DNA of 64,000 nt, from positions 1-64,000 of the forward strand of contig PUFA01000551.1 in NCBI GenBank assembly GCA_003508835.1. Reading direction: 5' to 3'. Shown here piece by piece: positions 25,201 to 40,200 of the stretch (its first letter is position 1; each line of letters starts with the position of its first letter). This stretch comes from Eonycteris spelaea (lineage: Eukaryota; Chordata; Mammalia; Chiroptera; Pteropodidae). A program made the position numbers and the translations under genes. Under the pieces are notes generated by a model. The model ran no database searches and was not told where the DNA came from. It saw only the letters and a list, made by a program, of their open reading frames with translations.

Positions 25201-28200
25201 GTTAGGATGGCTATTATGAAAAAGCGGGATAACAAGTGTTCATGAGGATGTGGAAAATGGGAACCCTCATACATTGCTGGTGGGAATGTACACTGGTACA
25301 GACACTATGGAAAACAGTATAAGGTTTCTGAAGAAATCAATAATAGAACTACTGTATAATCCAGTAATCTCACTTTTGGATATATATCTAAAGAAAACAA
25401 AACCAGCATCTTGAAGAGGTTATCTGTACTCCCATGTTCACTGCAGCACTGTTCACAATAGCCAAGGGAAACAACCCAGGTGTCTAATGGATGAATGGAT
25501 CAAGAAAATATAGCGTTATGTATAGCTAAGTCCTCAAAATACGTTGTTTCATTCAACACTGTTTTGTTACAACATTCATGAGATGCCACAATAACTTAAC
25601 TCTTGTTTATGTCATAATGCCAATGGTAAAAATGGTTCGTTAAGGTCATTTCACTTAAAGTGGCAGAACCAAGATGATGTCGAGGACTTACTACTGTATA
25701 CACAATGAAATATTATTCAGCCTTTAAAAGGAAAGAAATCCTGTCACTTGCGACAACATGAGGGCATTATGCTAAGTGAAATAAACCAGAGAAAGAGCAT
25801 CACTGCATGGTACCATTTATATGTGGAATCTAAAAGAAAAGAGAAAAAGAAAAAGAAAAAGAAAAAGATATCAAACTCAGAAACAAAAAGTAGAAAAGTA
25901 GTTGCCAGGGGCTGAAGGAGGGGGGAGAATGATTAATGAAGAGGTCCCCAATCTTTTTGGCAACAGGAACCAGTGCTCCTATAAAAATCTAATCCCTGAT
26001 GATATGAGGTGGTGATGCTACTAGCACTGGGGAGTGGCTGCATATACAGATGAAGCTTGGCTTGCTCTCCGTCCACTTACCTCCTGCTGTGCAGCCCAGT
26101 TCCTAGCAGGCCACAGATCAGTACCAATCTGCATGTCCTGGGGTTTGAGGACCCCTGGTTTAATGGATATAGAATTTCTGGTTGGGATAATGAAAAGTTC
26201 TGAAAATGGATAGTGGCAATGGTTGCATAACACTATGAATGTACTTAGCCAATGCACTGTACATTTGAAAAGAGTTATATGTCAATTAGATCTCAATAAA
26301 GCTGGCGTAAAATGGTTAAAATGGTAAATTTTATGTCATGCATGTTTCAACACAGTAAAAAAAAAAAATTCCAGGATTAAAAGACACTATTTTCAAACAA
26401 AGAGCTCACTTTGTTCAAAGTGGCAAAACAGGGGTTGACAAATCCAAGAGCAAGACACACAGTAGTAAAACTACATAATTCTGGAGTCAAAGAAAAGATG
26501 ATATGAAATTCCAGATATAAAGCAGGTCACAAACAAAGAGGGCTTCAGACTGATCAACAACACCGTATTAAGAAATTTTAAAATACTTTCACAATTCAAA
26601 AGGATAATTCTTGTAAACCTAGAGTTTTATATTCCTACTATCTATCCATTTAGGTGAGTAAAAGAACAGATTTTGGATACTGAAAGTACAAAAAAATGTA
26701 TTTGCTATGCTTTCTCTCACAACACCAAAGCCTGACATAAACTAATGAAGAGCATGACATGGTATTATGTTCTCTAGGAAACTGAAGACCCAAGATAGGA
26801 AAGTGAATTTCAGGATGATGATGAAAGCAGATCTCAAGATGGTAGGATTAAGGCAGGTCTCAAGAACAACCAGTCCAGAATGGAGCAGTTAAGAAGTTGC
26901 ACAAGAGTTTTTAAAACATGAAATTGGTAGAGGACCTAATTTAGTTAAATATATTGCAATGAAATATAAACAACTAAAGTTTGGGGCTGAATTAGCCACA
27001 AGTATGTAAAATTAAACAGGAAAAAAAAGTTGCTTTCAGAAAGACAATGTATATAATGAACGCTGAGCTAATCAAAATAGCAATATAATTTACTAAAGAA
27101 GTGAGATGTCTAGAATAAGAGGGAGCAGGTAAAAGAAACTAAGTTTTTACTGTGGGTAAGAAATCAATAATTAATTTCAAGAATTTAAGGAAAATAAAGT
27201 AACATTATAAGACTAACATTATTTTAACATGATTGTCTCTGAGGGTTAGGAAATAGAAGCACACAGAAGACTTTTTCACCTTAGTTGTATTAATAAACTC
27301 ACTAAATCCTATGGATGTAAATTTTAAAGTTGAAACAAAAAGGTAAAACAGAAAACCTGTTTTAAAAGAATGGGTGGTGCTAGAATCTGGAAGCTTGGGT
27401 GTCTTCAAATTTCATCTGAGTAACTTTTTCATTTGTATGACCAAAGACAAGTAACTCTAGCCTCCCTTTGTTTCCCCATCTGTAAAATGGAGATAACAGT
27501 ATCTATTTCAAAGAACTGCTGTGAGGATTAACATCAGTGTAAACACAGTGCTTTAACAAAATGGCTGACACCTAGTAAGCACTAAATGATTGTTTTTCTT
27601 CAAGGAATTCAGGATGGGAGAAACATCTGAGTAATATGAGATAGGCAGAGAGCTTTCCACATGAGAACATCTTGAGATAGCTTTAGTTAGAAGGGAGTAG
27701 AATAGTGCGAAAGATCTATTAGACCATAGTAAAATAGTTGGGCTTATTTTACGCACTATCACACAAAAGGCATATAACCAACCTGAGACAATTTCTCGAG
27801 ACTCAGAATACTTCTAGAGGCTCTTTAATTAGTCTCTGCTATTACAGAGGAGAAAATTCTTTATCCAATATTCCTTCTCCACCTATCCACAAAACTATTT
27901 TCTTTAAAAAAATAAAGAAAATTCTTCCATCTCAAAAAAAAAAATTTTTTTAAAGGAAACTGTTCAGCTAACACGTAAGAAGAGGGAATGACAGGGGAGC
28001 CTGTACATTACCTCTGTTAAAGTTTACCTAATTATATTTTTTTACAGTTCCTGACAAGCTAGAAGATATTTACGTATATTGTACTTCAAAAATTCTGCCT
28101 CTACCAGGATTTTCAATTCATTGATCAATCCTACCACCTCTTTACTGTCTCTCCCCCTCTTTGATGTCCTCTTCCTTCGGTATCCAGCTTAAATTATAAT

Positions 28201-31200
28201 AATCACCCCTGGATATACAACTGATTCTCTAGTCCCTCTCTGGCTTCACTGTACCTGAAAAATCAACTTCACTGGTTAAATGCAATCCCCACCAATCTGT
28301 ACCTATGCAGCAGTGCACATAGGGACAAATATAGAGAAAATGTACTACTACCACACTGGGTGATGACCTCAAGTACACCATTAATGCTGCCAGATAATAC
28401 TGTATTTTCCTAGTTTATTCACTCTGAGACTCTTCTGGATAACTATTCCATACCTCCTTTCTCCTTAAATTCTCAATGAATTCTCCCTCTCTCACAATTA
28501 ATAATCTTGCTTCTTGTTTCACTTATAAAACTGAAGCAAGAGAGGGAATTTAGAGTACCACCACCTTTCCCCATGTACTAGCACACTCATGTACACACCC
28601 TGAATCCCCCACCTGTTACCATAAACTATCTACTCCTTTTTTATATATTCTCCAATTGTGCACCTACACTCAAGAGTGTAGTATCACTTATGTAATTCTC
28701 CCCTTCCTATCAACTATATCTATACCAACTTATCTCTAAGAGTTCATCTCTACTACCTTACAAATAAGCCTCCCATCTCAAATAATTCTTTCTTTCCTCC
28801 ACTTACGCTCCGAGCTCCCTATCATTTATTTGCTCTCTCCCACAGAAAAAATTCCTTGAGTTGTCTCCTTCCCATTATTTCTTAAACCCACTCCAATCAG
28901 GCATTCAGCCTCACCACTAAACTTATCAAGTTCATCAATGACCTCCATACTGCTAAATCCAATGGTCAATTCTCACATCTCATTTTAATCGGCCTAAAAA
29001 GAGTATTTCATACAGCTGATCATTCCTCTTTAATTATTTTCTTGGCTTTTCTTTTATCTCACTGGTCTTTCTTGATCATTTTCCTTCTCTGTTTTCCCAA
29101 ACTGCTTAAACTCTGAGCTATCTGAATCTTGGCACATCTCTTCTCTATCTATACTTGGTGACCCTATCCAGTCTGGAGATTTTAAATACAATCTATACGC
29201 CAATTATATCTCCTGATCCCCACAATCCCCACATTCATTCATCCAATCACCTGCTCCACATATACATAACGTTCAGCATGTCCAAAACTGAACTCTTGAT
29301 CTTCCCACAAACTGCTCCTCCCACAGCTTTTCCCATTTCAGGTGTGATGAAACTCCATCCTTCTAGCTACTTAGACAAACCCAAGTCATTTTTTTTTGCC
29401 ATTGGTATTTTTAATAGGGATTACACTGAATCTGTATACCGCTTTAGGTAATAAGGACATTTTAACAATATTAAACCTTCCAATCCATGAGCAAGGTTTA
29501 TCCTTCCATTTATTTGTATCTTGTTCACTTCCTTTCTTCAATGTCTTATAGTTTTCAGAGTACAGGTCTTTCACTTCTTTTGGCTGAATTTATTCCTAGT
29601 AATTTTATATTTTTTGATGCAACTGCAAATAGGATGTACTTAATTTCTCTGACAATTCACTACTGGTGTATAGAAATGCAAGAGATCTCTATATATTTAT
29701 ATTTTGTATCCTGCAACTTTACTGAATTCATACATTAGATCTAACAGGTTCTGGTGGAGTATTTAGGATTTTCTATATATAGAATCATGTCATCTGCAAA
29801 TAGTGATGGTTTTACTTCTTCCTTACTGATCTGGATGTTTTTTATTACTCTTTCTCGTCTGACTACTGAGGCTAGGGCTTCCAATACTATGTTAAATAGA
29901 AGTGGTGATAGTGGGCATCTTTGTCTTGTTTCTGATCTTAGAAAAGCTTTCAGTTTTCGCTGCTGAGTACATTAGCTATGGGTTTATACTCAAGTCATTC
30001 TTGACTCCATTCTTTCTCTCACATACCACACCCTGTCAGGAAATCCTGTCAGTAATACCTTCAAAATACATATATAAAGAATGTGACTAATTTTTACCTC
30101 CTGCTAACACTAACCTCTACCTGTAACTTACTTTACCTAAAGCATATTTATAGCACAGCCATTCAAGGAACAAACTTCCTTTAAGTCTGATAATGTCACT
30201 TTCCAAAACTCTAAAATGGCTCCCCATTTCACTTGAGTGATGGTCAAAGTCCTTACAATGGTCCACATTGCCTTGCATGATCTGATCCCAACCCCTTTAC
30301 ATCTCTCACCTCCTCAAATTGGTCTGTCTACTCCTTGTAGTTTGTGGCCTCCTTATTAATCTGTGAAAAGGTGGGACACATTCCTACTTACAGGTCTTTG
30401 CACTGAAAGAGCCCTTGCCTGTAATGTTCTTATAAAATATATCGCATGGCTACCTTCGTGTCTTGCTCAAATGCCACCTTCGAAATGAGGCTTAACTCTG
30501 ACCACCTTATTTAAAATTACAACTACCATTAACTCTCATTTCTCTATCCTTTTCCTTATTCTTCCATTGCCCTTAACAATCTAGTAACATATGTAACTTT
30601 TATTTACTGTCTGCCTACATATTTGTTTACCAATATATATCACAGTTACTAAGAACATTTATGGCAAATAATAAGTCGTCAATAATTTTGGTGACTATCA
30701 TAAAGCCTATTTTGGTGGGACTACTATTCCCAACACACCTACGGTAGAAAAAAGAAATCGAGAAGAAAAATGTCATTTTCCAAGCAGATTTAGGAATTAT
30801 TACACGTGCAACTGTTTTAGCAATAGGGGTATAAATGCATATTTGAATGGCAATACACAATAATAACAGCAACAAAAACATAACCTCTAATACAAGACAC
30901 TGTCCTAAGCACTCTGAACATATTAACACAATTGTCACAACAATCTTATGAGTTAGGTAGTACTATTTCACCTATCTTATCATCAATAAGGCAAGTAAGA
31001 AACAAAGTTAAAATAACCTCACTATTGCAGAGCTAGTAAGTGGCAGAGCCAGGATTTCAATCCATATATTCTGGATTCAGAATCCAAACTTTCAATAAGT
31101 CGTAACATCTACTTATAGGAAAAGGATAAGCAAAGGGGAAAAAAAGTTGATGCAAAGATGATCTCTAAGCTACTCTGTAGTAGGAAAAATAACAACAACC

Positions 31201-34200
31201 CAAAAAAATGGCCTTTTGAGCCACGCTTCTCTCGCTCAGGCCCACTTCCACGTCTGGAAGTACACTTTCCCTTCTAATAAAACTTTTTTTTACTGTAAAA
31301 AAAAAAAAAAGGCTACTTGCCTTCAGGAAATTCACAATCTAAACAAACAAAAAAATGATAGCATAGCAAAATATACATATAATAATGGGAGTAATCATAA
31401 AGTTCTATAAGGTGTCCACCAAGCCCAGGGTCAAGGAAAGTTTTCCCAACTCTTAGTATATATCTTAAAAGATGAGCAAAGACTCATCTGTTCCAGGGAG
31501 AGGGAACAGTATGTACTAAGGCACTGAGATGACGGAGCAGATCTACCAGAGAACTGTGAGTAGTTTTGGAGAGCAGAAAAACAAAGGGAGCAAACTAGGG
31601 GATAGCAAAGTAATTAGAGAGTCAATCATATACATCTTAAAATGTCATAAAAGGATCTTAAATTTCACCCTGAGCAAGGAGGATAGGGTATCTAAGATTT
31701 TACTTATGAAAAAAAAATATTTATATTGTTGCACAGCCACTAATAGCATAGAGACTAGAAAGGGCAAGTAAAACTGCAGTTAGGAAACCATTTAGAAAGC
31801 CTGTACAGAAACCTGGGCATGATGAGAATGATGGATAGATAAATGTCTACAGAACCTTTACTTGATGTTGTGTGAGTCTTCATGTCCATTACCACTAACA
31901 CTGCCATATTTCAAATTTTCGTTTACTCTAGTTTAAACTCCTGTAATAATCTCCTAGTGATTTCCCTAATTTCCCCGAATTAGACAAATGTTCCTCAGGC
32001 CAAAGCTCTGATTTATCTCTACCCTGCTTAAAAACCTCTAATGACTTGTAAGGTCTTCCTAAATTCAAAATTCTATATATGAGCAAGACGCTCTCTGATC
32101 TACCCCAAATCTACTTCATAGCCCTTCACTTTTCCTATTTCTTTGTTCGCTGTGTCCTCTGCCTGGACTGAGTAACAATGCTTCTTGTACCACGAAGCTT
32201 TCCCTAATTCTCCTTGCCATAAATCAGATGTCTTACTCTACTGCTTCCAAAGTATTTTGAACTCCCTTAAAGCAACTATTATATTCTGCCCCAGACAATA
32301 ATCACTAGACTCTATGTATTTTATTTTCTTTCTAAACTTTCTTTTGGGAAGGAACTGTCTTTGTCATTAAAACACTTTGCTCCTATGATACTAACTTTGC
32401 AAAAGCTGCAGCCTCAAAAAACTATAAGCAATTCAGCAACTTAGAGATGTTTGTTAGAACACTGAATTTCTCACAACAGAAGTTAGTGCTATTATCTAGA
32501 TCCTTAAAGGTCAAGGTGATTTCCTGCTGACATACAAATCACAGTTATAACCTCACAACAGTTTTAAGACAACAATTTTAATACACATTACCTGGTGATG
32601 AATTGGGGATACTATATAAACTGGTTACAGCATATGCCAATGAGTTGCCTACCCAGCTCATGGTTCCTACTTTCCTAAAGAGGGGTTTAATAATCAAGAA
32701 TGGGCCTCCAAGCAGTCAACTGTTTCCCTGTCCACCCCACCAGCCCCCTTGTAAAAAATGAATTAATCCAAAAATGTGACATCTTTGGCTTGGTAGTATA
32801 ATTCAACCTTTGATTTTTAAATGCTATCTTAGTATCTTTCCAAAAAGTTTTTCTTTCCCTACTTTTGGGCTCAAGTGAACCAAAATCAGTCTGCACTGCT
32901 TGCAAGCAAAAAAGTTTTTAATTATTTTGATGCTTTAAAAAAGCCTAATATTCTTTTGGGATTAAAGCTTTAAAGCTCTAGCTTTAAGCAGAAATCTGAG
33001 CTGTGAAAAAAATGTCTTCTAGATTTTCAAATTAGAATTTAAAGTTTATTTCTTATATTTTAATATTTAAAATGCTGCAACACTAGTAAATTAAGTGTTG
33101 GAGAGGATATGAAGAAGAGGAAACCCTTATATATTGTTGATGAGACTGTAAGCTAGCATAGCCACCATGGAAAATAGTTTGGAGGTTCCTCAAAAAATTA
33201 AAAATAGAACTACCTTGTGACCCAGCAGTTCCACTTCTGGGTATTTATCCAAAGAAAACTAAAACACTAATTCGAATAGATTTATGCACCCCTATGTTCA
33301 CTGCAGTGCTATTTACAGGAACCAAGATACGGAAGCAACCTAAGTACCCATCAATAGACAACTGGATAAAGAAGATATATATACAATGGAATATTACTCA
33401 GTCAAAAAACAAACAAAAACAAAATTAACCATTTGCAATGTCATGGATAAAGTGTATTATGCTAAGTGAAATTGCAGACAAAACAAAAATATCACATGAT
33501 TTCCCTTGTATGTAGAATCTAATAAACAAAGTATATTAACCAAATGGAAAGAGACTCATAGATTCAGAGAACCAACTGGTAACTGCCAGATGGGAGTGGC
33601 ATTTGGAGGCTAGGTGAAAGACAAAGGGATTAAGAAATACAAACTGGCAGTTACAAAATAGTCACGGGGATGTGAAGTTGAACACAGGAAATATAGCCAA
33701 TAATATTGTAATAACTATGTATAATACTAGGTAGGTAGGATACTAATTGGAGGAACGATTTCGTAAATTATACAAATGTCTAACCACTATGCGCTTGCTA
33801 TACACCTAAAACTAATATAATATCGAATGCCAACTTTAATTGAAAAAGTTTTAAATAAATTTTAAAAAATTAAAAACCATATGATCATCTCAATAGAGGC
33901 AGAAAAAAACACTTCACTAAATTCACTTCCTTTTATGTAAAAACTTTCAACAAAGTGGATAAAGATGGGACATACCTCAACACAATTAAGGCTATATATA
34001 TGGCAAACTCACCAGAGCTAATATCATACTCAATAGTGAAAAGCTGAAAACTTTTCCACTATGATCAGGAATAAGACAATCATGCCCACTCTCACCACTT
34101 TCATTTGACATAGCAGTGGAAATCCTAGCCATAGCAATTAGAGAAAAAAATAAAAGGCATTCAAACTGGAAAGGAACAAGTAAAACTAAGATCATTTGCA

Positions 34201-37200
34201 GATGACACACTATACACAGGAAACCCTAAAGACTCCAGCAAAAAATTATTAGAATAAATGAATTCAGTAGGTTCCAGAGTATTTGCAGTATTTGCTTCAA
34301 CAGAATAAAAGTATAAAAAGAAATACTAACTAGTAATGCTATACAAGGGAGATTCCAAGACAAAATGACTACATATCCTACTTAGAACAGTCTTTGCTGC
34401 CTAAATCCGTACACCTGGTGCTCTATCCGGTTTACCATTTGTTCCACACTTAATGAAGTGTTATTAATAATGGCATTAAAATATGCTGTTTTGTTAGACC
34501 TATTTTTTTTATTTCTAACTTCTATGATCTTGTCAGATTGAGAGCTGCCAAGTATAATAAACGCAGTCCTCAATTTAACATGCTTCTAAATATGATATGT
34601 GACATTAAAAAAACTATCTTTTTCTCACCCTTTCCAGATTCAGTGCATCTAACCTTCCCTTCAAGAACAACATGCAGGGATTCTACAGTAACTAGGGCCC
34701 CCAGCTCCTCTGCAAGCAAAAGAAGTGGCCAACACTGCCACCACAAATATTCTGTTAGTGTATCAGACAAGTGCATGATGGCCTGTGACTTGGTCTGTGA
34801 GATATATATTGCTGCCAGGCTACCTGTTAGGAGAGCTCATGGGAAATTATAGGTTAGGTATATGAAGAGCATTTAATGAAAACATAAAGCTAATAATCCA
34901 TCAACGAAGTGCAGAGTTAAAGGTTCTCTTCCCTCTATATATAAATGGTCCAATGAAACAACGGATGTACTTGTGAAATAATAATATGTACATATATATT
35001 AGTCTCTGCCCCTGTTCCTAACACAGAGCTTCTAAAACCCTTGAAAATAGGGGTGCGTGGGGAATCGTTTGTTTTAATATTTAGGTCCTGACACAGAGCT
35101 CATGGGTGATAGAAACCTCTTTTATCTTAATGAGATAACTCTTGATTGGCTCATGGATGGTAGCTGGTCACCAAAAAGACCAAATTAATATTAGGAGTTA
35201 AGAGATTTCAGCACCCTCCTCTTATTCTCAGGAGAGGGAAAAGTAGCTAAAAGTGGACTTAATAATCAATCATGCCTACATGATGAAGCCTCAATAAAAA
35301 TCTGTAAACTCTGGATTCACAGATTCAGTACTGAACAAGAATGCATCCACATGCTAGGAAGGTAGAACACCAAAACTCCACAGGGACAGATGCTTCTATG
35401 GTCTGCATCCCCTTCACGCCCCACGTATCTCTTCATCTGGCTGTTCATTGGTATCCTTTAACATCCTGTTCAGTAAACTGGTAATCTAGCAAGTAAACTG
35501 TTTCCCTGAGTTTTGTGAGTCACTCTGGAAAATAAATGGAACCAGAGAAGGGGGTCACGGAACCTCCCAGTCTGCTGGTTAAAAGCACATGTAACAACCT
35601 GGATTTATAATTGGCACCTGAAAGGAAGGGGGACAGTCTTATGGGATGAAATACCCATGAGATCTGATGCTAACTCCAGGTAGTGTCAGAATTGAACTGA
35701 ATTGTAGGACACTGAGCTGGTGTCACAGAACTGCTTGCTGGGGGGTGGGGACAAGCACACATCTAGTGTCAGAGTACTGTGTGAGAGTGAAGGAGAAAAG
35801 TTTTCCTAAACAATATTTAATTAGACAGGCAAAACATCTGGCACTTTTCATCTTTACTGAAAATCAGGAAAGAGAATACTTAAAATTAGACTGAATCTTT
35901 AACAAGCAGTATTTCTCAAAATTAGACTTTTCTAAGTTTCTCACACAGACTTCTGAGAGGTAGAAGCCATGATTAAAGGCCTACATGGTCTTATTATACC
36001 CATTATTATTTTTATTTCACAGGTTACAAATTAAAACTGTGACACTTTTTAAAACTTAATGTATGCTTTTCCCTATGGAGCAGAATCTTTCTACCTCTGC
36101 ACAACTGACATTTGGGGCCTGATAATCCTTTACTACTAGGGGCTATCCTGTGCAATGCAGGATGTTTAGTAGCATCCCTGGCCACTACCCACTAGATGCA
36201 ATAGCATTCCCCAACCTGTAACAACTAAAAATGTCTCTAGACACTGTCACCTCTAGTTGAGAACCGCTGCTATGAAATATTGAAAAGGAACTTGAACACA
36301 AATATTACAAAATAAATAAATATTATAAATTATTAAATGTAAAATTTGAAGAAAAAATCCTAAATTTCAACAACCTCACACATCTTCAATTACTTTTAAT
36401 TCCAATTTATCGCCAAGTCTTATTAACTTAAGTAGATACCATAGGTCAAATTAAATAATTTTACTTACATTTAAATAAGTTAGCATGTATTCAAAACTAA
36501 TCTTAAGATACATCTGTTTTTGTGGGTAGTATTTTCATTCCTGAGTAGGATTTTATGACATTTTTGAGATCTCAGAGTGCTCTCAGTATTCAATCAACCT
36601 AAGAGTGGAATGTAGATTCCACTCTCAAACTAACTTTTTTTTTTTTTTTTGCCTATTTACAAATAAATGGGTCAGAACCAGATTCTGGTTGGGAGGGTGG
36701 TAGATTACAAGAATAAAATTCCAAATAACAGAAATTAAAGACACTGCTCATACTTTGTATTTGAAGTCTCTTTTACAAATAAATATAACTACTTGTCTTT
36801 GGAATGTGACTAAAAAGAGACATATACCAGAAATAACAATTTAATCCAACAATCATTACAAAAACTATCCTTTGCTACAGTCATGACCATCCTCTTTAAA
36901 CAATTTGATGCTAGAGACTGTTTAAATCACAAATTATTCCTAACACAACAAAAGCATAATTTATTTGGAATTAACTTTTATCAGGCTACTTTATTATTTT
37001 TATCAATAAAAATATAGCAAAGAACTGAAAAAGGAACAAGTCAGTTTAACAAATGAGGAAAATAGAAAATTACAAATAGCAACAAATGAAAAGATGTTGC
37101 ACAAAATAGAAGCAAATTAAAATGAGATACAATTTTTCACCTACCAGATTTTCAGATTTAAAAGCCTGAGAATGCTCAGTGCTGACATCAGTATAGAGAT

Positions 37201-40200
37201 AACTTTTATACACTGCTGGTATAAGCATATGCTGAAAAAAATTTTTTTTCAAAGGCCTGCTGGCAACATCTGTCAAGATAATAATGCCCATAAACTTCAA
37301 CCCATAAATCTCATTCTTGAATCTGTGTCAATGTAAACATGCTCACTTAAACACATTGTCTGAATTGTTTGTAACTGTAAACATAAAGGACCATGAAAAA
37401 GACCAAGTTAAAAAAATCACAGTGCACTCAGAACAATGGAATACTAAGCAGCTCATAAAAACAATGAGGTAAACTTTCGAGTTTTGATAAAGGAGATATA
37501 CAAATACAGCATGTTAACAAAAGCAAACAAACTAGAAGCTTGTTACTATGTGTGTTTTTCCAAAAAGAATTAACACATATACATTTACATGTGCATAGAA
37601 AAATTAAGAATATACAAGAAATGGGTTAATAGAATAGTTTCATTTTCCTTATTTACTGTGAGCATTTTTATAATAAACGTTTTAAATGCAACAGGCTTAA
37701 CTTAAACACATTGTCTGAAGTATTAATTCCATAATCTTTGTACATGAGTTTTTTCACATTATGGGAATAATATTTAATTCATGTGCTCCATTAAACTCAA
37801 AAGGCAGGGGGAAAGTAGGGAAACAGACAAAGGTGGTCAAAAGGTACAAATCTGCAATTATAAGTGTACTAAAGACTTAATGTACAATGTGATGATTATT
37901 AACACTGCTATATAATATGATATCTAGAAAGTATAGAGAGTAAATCCAAAGAGTTCTTATCACAAAAATTTTTTTTCTTTTCATTGTATCAGTACGAGAT
38001 ACCAGATGTTAACTAAACCTACCGTGGTCATTGTTTCACAATATATGTAAATCAAACAATCATGCTGTACACCTTAAACCTTAAACAGTGAGATACGTCA
38101 ATTATCTCAATAAACTAGGAAAAAAACAAAAAAACTCAGCGTGTTCTTACGAAACTTCTCTTTGAAACTTCTCCTTAATTGAAATAGAAGTGTAAATAGA
38201 AAAAGCATGTATAGGATATCCTTAAGATACTTAAAGCTATAAAAGACTAAGTTTTAACACAAATTTAAAAAAATCGCCACTTATCCATTTACTACCCTAA
38301 CATTCTGTCATAAAATAATTTTTTTATTTTTAAGTGGCCATATCCTGGCTGTGGCATTGATTTGTCATATCCTAGAACAACTAAGAGAGTAAAATCAAAT
38401 GCCAGGAACAATACTTACATGAAAACTGGATGACAAGGTAGCAAGGTTTCATCTCTACAAACTAATATGAACAGTTAAGATACCTATAAAGGAGGAAGAC
38501 AAAGATAACTTCTCTTACAACCTATAAACAGTTCACCAACAGTAGTATTCAGAGGAAGGGAGGCAGGGAAGAATTGCATTCTGCTCACATTCCATGAATA
38601 TTCCTTGCAGAAATGGTGTGCAGATACCAGTGGAAATATGGTAGATGAGAAGACGTCCCCAGATCTCCCCCTTGAAACAATAAGTTAACATCTAAAACTC
38701 AAACAAAAAACAACAGATGTACACCACCAGCACATCTGAGCATGGGATCTGTGCATAAGAGCTACGACAGGAAGACCCTGGGTGTCAGCGGTAGAGTGGG
38801 AGAAAATAAAAAGGCTGCCTCTCCCAGCCACTGGAGCTCCCTGCAGGAGGGGGAGGGGCGAAGGTGCAGGAATTCCCAGAACAGCCTGCCTGGGGCAGCC
38901 ATGAGCCCCCAAGCTGGGGCAGAAAGGCCAAGTCATCAGGGCAGAAGACAGAGAAGCGGGACAAGACACAGAAAAACAACAAGTTGATTTTTTACCTGCC
39001 CTGGTTGTAAAACCAAGGCTGAGCCGCAGCCCCCAACTCCCAAGCCAGAGGGCCCTCCCCCCATACCTTCCAAGACCAATTACCGGGGGCCCCAAGAGAA
39101 TCTGAGCAAGACGCTGCAAAGACTTTCGCTGACACGGACAAGGACTGAAACTGAGGGTAGCAAGCATGATTAAAATCTATAAGGAAATTAAAAAGGCATT
39201 ATTTAGGATTTATATAAAGCAGTGATTCAAGAGGCTTAGATGACACCTAACCGGAAACCAAAAGAAGAGCACCTTCTTTGCAGCAGGCTAAAGAGAGACC
39301 TTTACATAATAAATCTTTCTGGAAAAACAGCAAGAATACATTTCCATTAAATTCCAGGTGGAGAATAGTCCATTAAACACCATGAAAAACCAAGGTGACA
39401 AGCCATCTCAGAAAGAAAGAAAAAAAATCTCCAGAAAAATAAGCTTGCAGAGAAATACGCAATTTAAATGACAGAGACTTCAGGATGGTACTTCTGAAAA
39501 AACTCAATGAGATCCAAAACAAATCATATGAACAATTTCAGGAATTAAAAAAACAAGAGCAGAGCAAGGAAACTGAAACCCTCAAGAAGAACAGAACAGA
39601 TATTATAGAGATAAAAAAAAAAAAACGCTGCAAGAGTTGAAAAATGAAATAGCACGCCTGGGAAACAGTCAACCAAATGGAGGAAAAGATCAGTGATATC
39701 GAAGATAGAAATCTAGAAATGAATCAGAAGGAAGAAGAGAGAAACCGAAGAATGAAAAATAATGAAAGAGTAATACAAGACCTAGCTGATACAATTAGGA
39801 GAAGAAGCATAGGAATAATGGGCATTACTGAAGGCGAGGAAAAGAAGCAGGGACTAGAAAGCATTTTTAGACAAATAGTGGACGAGAATTTCCAAAAATC
39901 TAGGGAATGAGCTGGATCATGGAATTCAAAAAGTCAAAAAAACACCCAATTATCAAACCAAAAAAGTCCTTCACCAAGACACATTGTATTAAAATTATCA
40001 AAAATCAACGACAAAGATAGAATTCTCAAGGCAGCCAGGAGAAGAAATGGTAACTTATAAAGGAAAACCCATTAGATTATCATCGGACTTCTCAGCACAG
40101 ACCTTACATGCCAGAAAGGAATCGAATCAAATATTTAAACTATTAAGTGAAAGGAACTACCAGCCAAGAATAATGTATCCAGCTAAGCTCTTCTTTAGAT

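Larger units (their letters stand above)
23785..26320 (+). mobile_element. 5'-truncated L1 (ORF2 from the RT domain to the 3' end), hit by two later MITEs
   Basis: Opens in the reverse-transcriptase region ([14 protein letters not shown] phrase encoded near 23870-23910) and runs through the ORF2 C terminus to the L1 3' UTR near 26320. Multiple stops and frameshifts. Interrupted by a TA-flanked MITE at 25523-25696 and a hAT MITE at 25939-26157. Confidence 0.9.
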
